This document shows, one piece after another, positions 9,504-16,687 of a DNA stretch of 64,000 nt. Made by a program: the position numbers and the translations under genes. Under the pieces are notes generated by a model. That model made no database searches, was not told the DNA's origin, and saw only the letters and a program-made list of their open reading frames with translations. How positions within the stretch are numbered: the first letter of the stretch is position 1; each line of letters opens with the position of its first letter. Origin of the DNA: DATLZU01 sp051293835 (GTDB lineage: Bacteria; Nitrospirota; Nitrospiria; Nitrospirales; Nitrospiraceae); contig JBPKMA010000001.1 of the NCBI GenBank assembly GCA_051293835.1, positions 310,001 through 374,000 on the forward strand, read 5' to 3'.

Positions 9504-10307
9504 TCAGACGCTGCAGGTGACAGTGTAGTGCCCGCCCAGATCGGTGATGGTTGGGTGTGTCCCGCAGAGCGGGCAACCGGGGTCTTTCGGTCGGGACACC
9601 TTTCGGAACTTCATTTCCAGCGCGTCATAGATCACCAGCCGATCGGCCAACGTTTCGCCGATGCCGAGGATTTCCTTAATCGCTTCGGATGCCTGTAAGA
9701 CCCCAATGGTGCCAGCGAGCACGCCCAAGACCCCGGCTTCCTGGCAATTCGGCACCAGCCCAGCCGGAGGCGGCTCCGGGTAGAGGCAACGATAGCAGGG
9801 GTAGCCTTCGTGCGGCTTGACGGTGGTCAACTGACCTTCGAATCGGAAAATGCTGCCCGAGATAAGGGTCTTCTTGGCGAAGAAGCATGCGTCGTTGACC
9901 AGGAAGCGGGTCGAGAAATTGTCGGAGCCGTCCAGGATGAGGTCATACTCGTGCAGCAGACCCATGATGTTGTCGGCGTCGACGTGGAATTGATACGTCT
10001 TGACCGTCACGTCCGGGTTCAACGCCGCCAGGGTCTTGAGCCCAGACTCCACCTTGGGCTTTCCGACCGAAGCGGTGGTGTGCAGGATCTGGCGCTGGAG
10101 GTTCGACAGGTCGACGACGTCGCCGTCCACCAGCCCGATCGTGCCGACGCCGGCGGCGGCAAGATACAGCGCGGCGGGGGAACCCAACCCGCCGGCGCCG
10201 ATCACCAGCACCTTGGCCCGTGCCAGCTTCTTCTGTCCCTTCCCGCCGACTTCCTGCAGGATGATATGCCGGCTGTACCGCTGAATCTGTTCGTCGGTGA
10301 AGTCCAT
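9504..10307 (-). CDS. E1-like sulfur-carrier adenylyltransferase (MoeB/ThiF family), copy 1
   Basis: 267 aa. The Rossmann nucleotide motif is VIGAGGLGS (about 35-43), followed by the arginine-bearing SNLQRQI loop and GSDNFSTR. Two zinc-binding pairs (CYRC and CPLC) frame the C-terminal half, and the conserved Cys of NCQEAGVLG is present. The family adenylates the C-terminal Gly of a MoaD/ThiS-type carrier and helps convert it to a thiocarboxylate. No rhodanese domain is attached, so the sulfur donor must come from elsewhere. It is paralogous to the gene at 12188-13033 and tightly linked to the JAMM gene (2-bp gap). Confidence 0.92.
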   Translation of the reverse strand: MDFTDEQIQRYSRHIILQEVGGKGQKKLARAKVLVIGAGGLGSPAALYLAAAGVGTIGLVDGDVVDLSNLQRQILHTTASVGKPKVESGLKTLAALNPDVTVKTYQFHVDADNIMGLLHEYDLILDGSDNFSTRFLVNDACFFAKKTLISGSIFRFEGQLTTVKPHEGYPCYRCLYPEPPPAGLVPNCQEAGVLGVLAGTIGVLQASEAIKEILGIGETLADRLVIYDALEMKFRKVSRPKDPGCPLCGTHPTITDLGGHYTVTCSV

Positions 10308-10389
10308 CTCGCGCGTCGTGCGTTGCTCGTGAGACGTGATGCGCCGCCCTGCACGGGATATGCCTCATGAGGGACGCTTCAAGGGATCA

Positions 10390-10632
10390 TTATTCCACCA
10401 CGTTCAACTCGATTGGATCGACGATGCAGCCTTTCTCCCGCAGCCCCTGGACGGCCCGCTCGATTTCCGCGGTCTCTCCAGTCAATTCCACGTCCATCCA
10501 TCCTGTGGTTTCCCGTACATCAGCCCGCCGGACGTTCGTCACAACCTTATACTCATGGCCGATCTGATAAATGATCGGTTCCTTGATCTTTTCTTCGGGA
10601 AACCGAATGTGGAATCGAAGGCTCGGCATCAT
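10390..10632 (-). CDS. Stand-alone NIL-domain protein
   Basis: 80 aa ferredoxin-fold protein matching the NIL domain usually found at the C-terminus of methionine ABC-transporter ATPases or fused to ferredoxin domains. Here the domain is alone, with no 4Fe-4S cysteines. Its ATG overlaps the stop of the moaD-like gene (ATGA), so it is translationally coupled to it. NIL-ferredoxin proteins take part in homocysteine formation in anaerobes, which makes a role in sulfur transfer to a four-carbon acceptor plausible; that link is inferred. Confidence 0.8.
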   Translation of the reverse strand: MMPSLRFHIRFPEEKIKEPIIYQIGHEYKVVTNVRRADVRETTGWMDVELTGETAEIERAVQGLREKGCIVDPIELNVVE

Positions 10633-10904
10633 CGCCCTCCCGCAATGGCGGGAACGATCGACACTTCGTCGCCGTCTTTGAGCAAAGTGTCTTTGCCGTT
10701 CAGAAAGCGGATATCCTCTTCGTTGACGTAGATATTGACGAACCGGCGTAACTCCCCCTTTTCGTCGCAGAGCCGATCTTTCAAGCCGGGGTGCGCCATG
10801 TTCAGATTGTCAATCATTTCCGCGATCGTCGCGGCCTTGGCTTCAACCTCGCCCTGACCCTTGGTCAGCGGGCGGAGGGGAGTGGGAATCCGGACCTTGA
10901 TCAT
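10629..10904 (-). CDS. MoaD/ThiS-family sulfur-carrier protein ending in GGR
   Basis: 91 aa beta-grasp (ubiquitin-fold) carrier. It begins IKVRIPTPLRPLTKGQ and ends in AGGR, so one Arg follows the di-glycine that would be adenylated and thiocarboxylated. Mature carriers must end in GG, so trimming by the JAMM peptidase of the same operon is expected. It overlaps thrC upstream and the NIL gene downstream by ATGA junctions. It resembles mycobacterial CysO more than molybdopterin MoaD, and no moaE is present. Its sulfur acceptor is probably a PLP enzyme encoded next to it. Confidence 0.88.
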   Translation of the reverse strand: MIKVRIPTPLRPLTKGQGEVEAKAATIAEMIDNLNMAHPGLKDRLCDEKGELRRFVNIYVNEEDIRFLNGKDTLLKDGDEVSIVPAIAGGR

Positions 10905-12151
10905 ACGTCACCCCCGCCGTTCTTGCTCATCTTGAACGTCTTCTCGAAACTCACCAGACTCGGTTGAATGCGGACCGGACGACCGACCGCGTCGATAACC
11001 GCCTCCTGGGTTTTCAAGCCATTGCCTGTTACGTAGGCTACCGTCACGTCGCTCCGTTTGATCACGCCTTGCTTCACCAGCTTGCGGAGCACCCCGATGG
11101 TCACACCGCCAGCCGTCTCTGCGAAGATCCCTTCGGTCTGGGCCAGCAACTTGATTCCGTCCACGATCTCTTCATCGGTCACTGTTTCCATGACGCCTTT
11201 GCTCTCAGCGGTCGCCTTCAACGCGTAATACCCGTCGGCAGGATTGCCGATGGCAAGCGATTTGGCGATCGTCTTGGGCTTCACCGGCTTGAAAAAGTCC
11301 CGGCCGGCCTTGTACGCGGTCGCGATGGGCGAGCAGCCTTCCGCCTGAGCGCCGTTGATTTTAGTGCGCACGGCATCAATCAACCCTAGGGTGTGCAGTT
11401 CATTGAGACCCTTCCAGATCTTGGTCAACAACGAACCGGACGCCATCGGGATGACAACTTGATCGGGCGTCCGCCAGCCTAATTGTTCCACTGTCTCGAA
11501 GGCCAAGGTCTTGGAACCTTCGGCGTAGTAGGGCCGCACGTTGATGTTGACGAAAGCCCAGCCGTGCTCGGCGGCGATTTCGCTGCACAACCGGTTCACG
11601 TCGTCGTACGTGCCTTCAACCTCGACGACATTGGGTCGGTAGATCAGGTTGCCCAGCACCTTCGCCGCTTCCAGGTCGCCGGGGATGAACACGTAACAGG
11701 TCATGCCGGCGGCGGCGGCGTGGGCGGCGACCGAGTTGGCCAGATTGCCGGTCGAAGCGCAGGCGACCGTTTCGAAGCCGAGTTCTCGGGCTCGGGTCAC
11801 CGCGACGGCGACAACCCGGTCTTTAAAGGACAGGGTCGGATGGTTGACCGTGTCGTTTTTGATGTACAGCTCATCCAACCCTAAATAGGCGCCCAGATTT
11901 CTCGCGCGCACCATCGGCGTGAAGCCGGCGTGCGGCCCGACTAGCGCCGACCCTTCGACTGGCAGCAGATCGATGTAACGCCACATGCTTTGCGGGCCTT
12001 CCTCGATCTTCTTGCGCGAGATGGTGCGCTTGATCTCTTCGTAGTTGTATTTCACCTCGAGCGGACCAAAGCACATCTCGCAGACATGGATGGCCTTGGT
12101 GGGATACTCCTTGCCGCACTCGCGGCAAGCGAGCGCTTTCATCTTACTCAT
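10901..12151 (-). CDS. thrC: Threonine synthase or threonine synthase-like PLP enzyme
   Basis: 416 aa with an N-terminal zinc ribbon (Cys9/Cys12 and Cys24/Cys27) followed by a fold-type II PLP domain. The PLP Lys110 sits in LSFKDRV and the phosphate-binding loop is ASTGNL. The family converts O-phosphohomoserine to threonine. I take ATG 12151, which has AGGTG 7 bp upstream; the frame is open to 12181. It overlaps the carrier gene by ATGA. That tight coupling to a sulfur carrier and NIL protein raises the possibility that it, or a dual activity, makes homocysteine from O-phosphohomoserine; that is inference. Confidence 0.85.
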   Translation of the reverse strand: MSKMKALACRECGKEYPTKAIHVCEMCFGPLEVKYNYEEIKRTISRKKIEEGPQSMWRYIDLLPVEGSALVGPHAGFTPMVRARNLGAYLGLDELYIKNDTVNHPTLSFKDRVVAVAVTRARELGFETVACASTGNLANSVAAHAAAAGMTCYVFIPGDLEAAKVLGNLIYRPNVVEVEGTYDDVNRLCSEIAAEHGWAFVNINVRPYYAEGSKTLAFETVEQLGWRTPDQVVIPMASGSLLTKIWKGLNELHTLGLIDAVRTKINGAQAEGCSPIATAYKAGRDFFKPVKPKTIAKSLAIGNPADGYYALKATAESKGVMETVTDEEIVDGIKLLAQTEGIFAETAGGVTIGVLRKLVKQGVIKRSDVTVAYVTGNGLKTQEAVIDAVGRPVRIQPSLVSFEKTFKMSKNGGGDV

Positions 12152-12187
12152 GGGGGCACCTGCGCTTTCGGCTCTCAGCATAACACG

Positions 12188-13033
12188 TCAATGTTTGCTG
12201 GCGACCGGCCGATGATCGCCGATGGCTGTCGTTCTCAGCTCACAGGTTTCCGGTTCATGATCGAAGAGTCTAGTGATCGTCGGATGCTCTCCGCAGAGCG
12301 GGCAGTTCGGGTTCCGCCTTATTCTGATTTCGCGGAATGCGGTCCGGCGCGCATCGAAATCCAGCATCCGATCGGTCAGGGAACGCCCGATGCCCAGGAC
12401 CAGCTTCAGAGCTTCTGTTGCCTGGAGCGTACCAATGATCCCGGCCAGGACCCCGATCACACCGGCTTCCTGGCAACTGGCCACCAAGCCGGGCGGCGGA
12501 GGATTCTTGAACACGCACCGATAGCAGGCCGATTTTCCGGGAATGATGGTCATCACGCGCCCGTCGAAGCGCAGGATGCCGCCGTGGACCAACGGTTTGC
12601 CTGCGAAAAAGCAGGCGTCGTTGATGAGAAACTTCGCGGGAAAGTTGTCCACCCCGTCGATGACGACATCGTATCCTTTGACCACATCCAGGGCGTTCTT
12701 GGAGGTCAGACGGTCCTCGTAGGTCTCCACCGAGACGTCAGGATTGAGCGCCTGAATCTTTTCTCTGGCGGAAACAACCTTGGGACGGCCGACGTCCGGT
12801 GTATGATGGATGACTTGGCGTTGGAGGTTTGAGAGATCCACCACGTCGCTGTCGATCAACCCGATGGTGCCTACGCCGGCGGCGGCCAGATATAACGCGG
12901 CTGGCGAGCCGAGTCCGCCCACGCCGACCAGCAGGATCTTGGCTTGCGCGATTTTTTTCTGGCCTTTCCCGCCCACCTCCGGCAACAAGATGTGGCGGCT
13001 GTAGCGGGTGATTTGCTCGTCAGTGAAATTCAT
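12188..13033 (-). CDS. E1-like sulfur-carrier adenylyltransferase (MoeB/ThiF family), copy 2
   Basis: 281 aa, same architecture as the copy at 9504-10307: LVGVGGLGS nucleotide loop, SNLQRQV, DGVDNFPAK, CYRC and CPLC zinc pairs and the SCQEAGVIG cysteine. It has about 14 extra residues at the C-terminus. It lies between cysK and thrC in the operon, so each PLP enzyme and carrier pair may have its own activator, or the two may be redundant. The name thiF is possible but no thiG or thiH is nearby. Confidence 0.9.
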   Translation of the reverse strand: MNFTDEQITRYSRHILLPEVGGKGQKKIAQAKILLVGVGGLGSPAALYLAAAGVGTIGLIDSDVVDLSNLQRQVIHHTPDVGRPKVVSAREKIQALNPDVSVETYEDRLTSKNALDVVKGYDVVIDGVDNFPAKFLINDACFFAGKPLVHGGILRFDGRVMTIIPGKSACYRCVFKNPPPPGLVASCQEAGVIGVLAGIIGTLQATEALKLVLGIGRSLTDRMLDFDARRTAFREIRIRRNPNCPLCGEHPTITRLFDHEPETCELRTTAIGDHRPVASKH

Positions 13034-13049
13034 GTGTCGATCGTATCTT

Positions 13050-13114
13050 GTGAAGCGTGAAGTGGAGAAGCCGATGACTCGATCACCAGCTCCGCTTCAT
13101 GACCGACGCTTCAC
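13050..13114 (-). repeat. Imperfect inverted repeat between cysK and thiF-like gene
   Basis: GTGAAGCGT and GAAGTGGAG (13050-13067) pair with CTCCGCTTC and ACGCTTCAC (13090-13114), giving an interrupted hairpin of about 18 bp in the mRNA between cysK and the next gene. There is no T-tract, so an mRNA-stability or attenuation element, or a dispersed palindrome, is more likely than a full terminator. Confidence 0.45.
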
Positions 13115-13120
13115 GTCGTC

Positions 13121-14044
13121 CTAAATGTTGAAATACTTCTCGATACTGATGTACCGCTCGCCCGTGTCAGGCAGAATCGTGACCACGTTCTTGCCAGGTC
13201 CAAGTTCGTCCGCTACTTTCTGGGCCGCAAAGACATTGGCGCCGGCGGAAATGCCGACGAGCAACCCTTCCTTCTTGGCCAGCAGCTTCGCCGTCTGATA
13301 GGCTTCGTCGTCCGTCACCGTTATGACGCGGTCCAGAATCTTTCGGTTGAGCACTTTCGGAATGAAGCCGGCGCCGATGCCTTGAATTTTGTGCGGACCC
13401 GGATCTCCGCCCGAAAGAACCGGCGATCCGGCTGGCTCGACAGCGATCACTTTGACATCCGGATTGCGCTCTTTGAAGACCTCGCCGCAGCCGGTGATCG
13501 TGCCGCCTGTGCCGACCGCGGCGACGAAGGCATCGATCCGGCCTTCTAGCGCCTCCCAGATTTCTGGTCCGGTGGTCATCCGGTGGACAGCTGGATTGGC
13601 CGGGTTGGAAAACTGATCCGGCATAAAATAGGACGGGTTCTGGGCCACGATGCTTTCCGCTTCCTTGATCGAGCCTTTCATCCCCTCCCAGGCGGCGGTC
13701 AACACCAGTTGCGCGCCGTAGGACGACAACAGGCTGGCCCGTTCCATGCTCATACTTTCCGGCATCACCAGAATCAACTTGTAGCCGCGCACCGCCGAGA
13801 TGAGCGCGAGGCCGATGCCGGTGTTGCCGCTGGTGGGTTCGACGATCGTGCCACCAGGCTTGAGCCGGCCCTGCCGCTCCGCCTCGTTGAGCATGTTGAG
13901 GCAGATCCGATCCTTGACGCTCCCGCCGGGATTGAAGGATTCAACCTTAGCATAAATGGTCGCCGACCCCGGCCTCGAAAGGCGGTTCAGACGAACAAGC
14001 GGAGTTCGCCCGATCAGTTCGGTGATCTCTTTGTGAGCCGTCAT
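13121..14044 (-). CDS. cysK: Cysteine synthase (O-acetylserine or phosphoserine sulfhydrylase type)
   Basis: 307 aa fold-type II PLP enzyme. PLP Lys44 is in GSVKDRI, TSGNTG (71-76) binds substrate, and the GTGGTITG glycine loop binds the PLP phosphate. The length fits CysK/CysM. Its ATG lies 2 bp after the stop of the thiS-like gene, so the pair is co-translated. In mycobacteria CysM takes sulfur from the thiocarboxylated carrier CysO; the same partnership is likely here. Free-sulfide CysK activity remains possible, and the acceptor preference cannot be read from sequence by eye. Confidence 0.93.
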   Translation of the reverse strand: MTAHKEITELIGRTPLVRLNRLSRPGSATIYAKVESFNPGGSVKDRICLNMLNEAERQGRLKPGGTIVEPTSGNTGIGLALISAVRGYKLILVMPESMSMERASLLSSYGAQLVLTAAWEGMKGSIKEAESIVAQNPSYFMPDQFSNPANPAVHRMTTGPEIWEALEGRIDAFVAAVGTGGTITGCGEVFKERNPDVKVIAVEPAGSPVLSGGDPGPHKIQGIGAGFIPKVLNRKILDRVITVTDDEAYQTAKLLAKKEGLLVGISAGANVFAAQKVADELGPGKNVVTILPDTGERYISIEKYFNI

Positions 14045-14046
14045 GG

Positions 14047-14247
14047 TTACCGGCCGCCGCCCATATAAAACAGCAATTCGACTTGGTCTCCTTCTTTGAT
14101 GGGGGTTGTCGCCAGATGTTCCCGGTCCAGCATGGTGTTGTTCAGTTCGACGGCGACCATCTGAGGCTCGATGTTCTTCGCCTTGAGCAAATCCAGAACC
14201 GTTCCGCCGTGCACCTCTTCGGCTTTTCCGTTGATCGTAATTTGCAT
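14047..14247 (-). CDS. ThiS-family sulfur-carrier protein ending in GGGR
   Basis: 66 aa beta-grasp carrier starting MQITINGKAE and ending YMGGGR, one Arg beyond the glycines. I take the ATG at 14247 because the downstream sequence begins directly with the first beta strand; the frame extends upstream to 14289. It is the first gene of the operon, 2 bp ahead of cysK. It could serve thiamine synthesis, but no thiamine gene is near, and the cysteine synthase neighbour suggests cysteine formation. Confidence 0.87.
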   Translation of the reverse strand: MQITINGKAEEVHGGTVLDLLKAKNIEPQMVAVELNNTMLDREHLATTPIKEGDQVELLFYMGGGR

Positions 14248-14287
14248 GAACGCTCCCAACTTGGCCTGGAGACTGGAGAATTCCTGC

Positions 14288-14317
14288 AAGCTAGCAAATG
14301 ACCCATTGGATTGTCAA
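14288..14317 (-). promoter_or_regulatory. Promoter of the sulfur-carrier operon
   Basis: On the minus strand TTGACA (14317-14312) and TAGCTT (14293-14288) are 18 bp apart, and TGC directly precedes the -10 box (extended -10). The start would be near 14281, leaving a leader of about 34 nt before ATG 14247. Confidence 0.6.
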
Positions 14318-14427
14318 GGTAAGCGAACCTGATCGTTCGACGCGGCGGACGCGTCCGCATCCGCGGTTTGTGTCTTGACTTTCAGAAAGCGTCACTCCAC
14401 TATGCCTTCTCTCCGGAGGAACAATCG

Positions 14428-14805
14428 ATGTGGAAGCGCAATTTCATGTTTCGGGCGCAGGAATCGACTCCGCTTAAAGAGTCGGAGAACGAGCTGTTTC
14501 ATGATGCGGAACCGGCGCTGGACAGTGCGGGGTTGAACCTCGAGAAGTTTCTCTCGGTCTGGGTACAGGGCGACGGGGACGACAACAGGCCTACCGCCTA
14601 TACGAATCTCTATGTCCGGACCGCCACGCTAGATTTTGACAAGCGGTGCGGGTTTCTTCACCCGCTTCAGGGCCGCGCCCATCAGATCAAGCAACTGCTG
14701 ACTCCTGGCCAGAAGGTATTCCTACGGGATTGGCTCAGCCGCTATTCGCCGCAAGCATGGGACGCCGCCGACGAGCAATTCCGATCTCTGTTCGAACTAG
14801 AGTAA
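14428..14805 (+). CDS. Hypothetical soluble protein
   Basis: 125 aa, acidic, with no signal peptide or membrane segment and no family I recognise. The ATG at 14428 has GGAGG 9 bp upstream and is preferred over 14368. It sits between the sulfur operon and the FAD oxidoreductase gene, reading toward the latter. Confidence 0.55.
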   Translation: MWKRNFMFRAQESTPLKESENELFHDAEPALDSAGLNLEKFLSVWVQGDGDDNRPTAYTNLYVRTATLDFDKRCGFLHPLQGRAHQIKQLLTPGQKVFLRDWLSRYSPQAWDAADEQFRSLFELE

Positions 14806-14842
14806 GAAGAGAGCCGTCCGCCGGCGATGCGCGTTTCGGCGG

Positions 14843-16102
14843 ATGACCGAGCGACGCATGTCTACAAAGCGCTACATCATCGTGGGGGCTGGTCCGGCCG
14901 GCGTGCATGCGGCGATCGCGATCCGGAACAGAGACGGCGCCGCCGAGATCGTCGTCATCGATCGCGATCACGACCCGCCGTATTACCGGACGGAATTGGA
15001 TACCTACGTCGGCGGCTCGACGTCCGACGCCGAAATGTTACTCTATCCGGAGGAGTTTTATCGCGCGCAGCGCATTCGGCTCAGGCTTGGGACCGCGGTC
15101 GCAAAGGTTCACCCGACTGGGCGCACGGTCGAGCTGGCCGACGGCGAACAGGTGGCGTATGACGCGCTCCTGCTTGCTCCGGGATCTTCTCCGCTGACGA
15201 TCTCTTGTCCAGGGGCGTCGAATCCCCGGGTCATGACGGTGAGGACTTGGGAGGACGCCCGGAAGCTAATCCGGTTGGTGACGGAGACGGACCGGCCGGT
15301 GGTGGTCGTCGGTGGAGGGGTCTTGGGGCTGATCCTTGCGGACGGCATCCGGCAGCGCGGGCGTCCCGTGACGTTGTTGGAACGAGAACCGCGCCTGTGG
15401 GCACCGGTGTTGGATGAGACCGCTTCCCAGCTTGTCCAACAAGGGGTCCGGCAACGCGGCATCGACGTTCTTTTGCAAGAGGAAATCACGGAGGTCGTCG
15501 GTGCGAATGGGCGAATCCAACGGGTTGCGACTTCGGCCGGCCGAACCTTGGAGGCGTCGACCGTGGTCGTGACGATTGGCGTCCGTCCGGACGTGGCGTT
15601 TCTGGAGGGCAGCACGGTCCGGACTGAGCGCGGAATCCTGATCGATCATGAATTCCGCACGAACGTTCCGGACGTGTTTGCGGCCGGCGATGCGGCGCAA
15701 GGGTATGATCCGATCTCAGAACGGTTTCGGGTCGTGACGAACTGGAACAACGCCGTCGAGCAGGGCAAGCTGGCCGGGGTCTTCATGACAGGCGACGGGA
15801 GTCCGTACCGCGGCGTGATCTTGTCCAATTCGGAGACGTTTTGCGGCGTGCGCGTGACGGTGTTGGGACTGACCCAGGTGACAGGCGAGGGTTGTGTAAC
15901 GTTGAAGGGGCACGACCGGGGAAAGGGAATCTATCGCAAGTTCACGCTAAGGGACGATAAACTGGTTGGCGCGCTGTTGGTTGGGAATACCTCGGGTGAA
16001 GGCATGATGAAAAGAATGATCCTCGAGCGCAAGCCGACCTCGATTGCCGAAGTCAAGTCCAAGTTCCTGACGGGGCTCGCCCTTGAAGAAATAAACACGT
16101 GA
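14843..16102 (+). CDS. FAD/NAD(P)-dependent pyridine nucleotide-disulfide oxidoreductase
   Basis: 419 aa. The N-terminal FAD dinucleotide motif is VGAGPAG (about 12-18), the central NAD(P) motif is VVGGGVLG (about 155-162), and FAAGDAAQ marks the second FAD contact. No redox-active CxxC disulfide is seen, so it resembles NirB-type, rubredoxin- or ferredoxin-reductase-like enzymes that pass electrons to an iron-sulfur partner. The partner is not adjacent. The ATG at 14858 is an alternative start. Its stop overlaps the PLD gene start by 4 bp. Confidence 0.85.
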   Translation: MTERRMSTKRYIIVGAGPAGVHAAIAIRNRDGAAEIVVIDRDHDPPYYRTELDTYVGGSTSDAEMLLYPEEFYRAQRIRLRLGTAVAKVHPTGRTVELADGEQVAYDALLLAPGSSPLTISCPGASNPRVMTVRTWEDARKLIRLVTETDRPVVVVGGGVLGLILADGIRQRGRPVTLLEREPRLWAPVLDETASQLVQQGVRQRGIDVLLQEEITEVVGANGRIQRVATSAGRTLEASTVVVTIGVRPDVAFLEGSTVRTERGILIDHEFRTNVPDVFAAGDAAQGYDPISERFRVVTNWNNAVEQGKLAGVFMTGDGSPYRGVILSNSETFCGVRVTVLGLTQVTGEGCVTLKGHDRGKGIYRKFTLRDDKLVGALLVGNTSGEGMMKRMILERKPTSIAEVKSKFLTGLALEEINT

Positions 16103-16674
16103 GGGGGCAGGGAGACGGTTGGAATCGAAGTGTGCGGCAATCGCCAGGGAGGGGAATCCTGGCAGCCTGTTGTCTCATCCTGGCGCTGCTGTCATCGACT
16201 GTCGGAACCGCGGCGTCGATCGAGATCTATTACGCGCCGGAAGACGCGCCTGTCGATCGGCTCGTCAAGCTCTACGACGGCGCCAGGCGGTACATCTATG
16301 TTGCGGTCTACGGCTTGACGTACCCGCCGGCCGTCAAGGCGCTGATCGCGGCCAAAAAGCGCGGCGTGGACGTGCGGATCATGACTGATCGGGAGAAACT
16401 CAGCGATCCGAAACAACGGGCAGCGTTGGTGGCCCTGCGGCTAGCCGGGATTCCGATCCGGGTCAATCGGCATGACGGACTCATGCACCTCAAGCAGGTC
16501 GTGGTGGATGACGAACTCAATACGTCTGGGTCCGTTAATCAGACCAGCAGCGGCAATCGTTACAATGACGAACGGCTGGACGTGATCACCGATCGCGCGA
16601 CCAGCATCAAGGCGCGCGAGAAGTTTCTCGGCATGTGGAAAGATCAAAGTCGCTACCAACCCTGGCAGGAATAA
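16099..16674 (+). CDS. Secreted phospholipase D-family nuclease (single HKD motif)
   Basis: 191 aa with an N-terminal hydrophobic signal (about 20-39) and one HKD motif, H130-x-K132-x4-D137, followed by GSVNQ at the standard six-residue spacing. One HKD per chain means it acts as a dimer, as in Nuc/EDTA-resistant endonucleases. It is probably periplasmic. The GTG at 16099 overlaps the previous stop (GTGA); GTG 16132 is an alternative. Substrate could be DNA or phospholipid. Confidence 0.8.
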   Translation: MRGQGDGWNRSVRQSPGRGILAACCLILALLSSTVGTAASIEIYYAPEDAPVDRLVKLYDGARRYIYVAVYGLTYPPAVKALIAAKKRGVDVRIMTDREKLSDPKQRAALVALRLAGIPIRVNRHDGLMHLKQVVVDDELNTSGSVNQTSSGNRYNDERLDVITDRATSIKAREKFLGMWKDQSRYQPWQE

Positions 16675-16687
16675 TGGGTGGCGTTCG

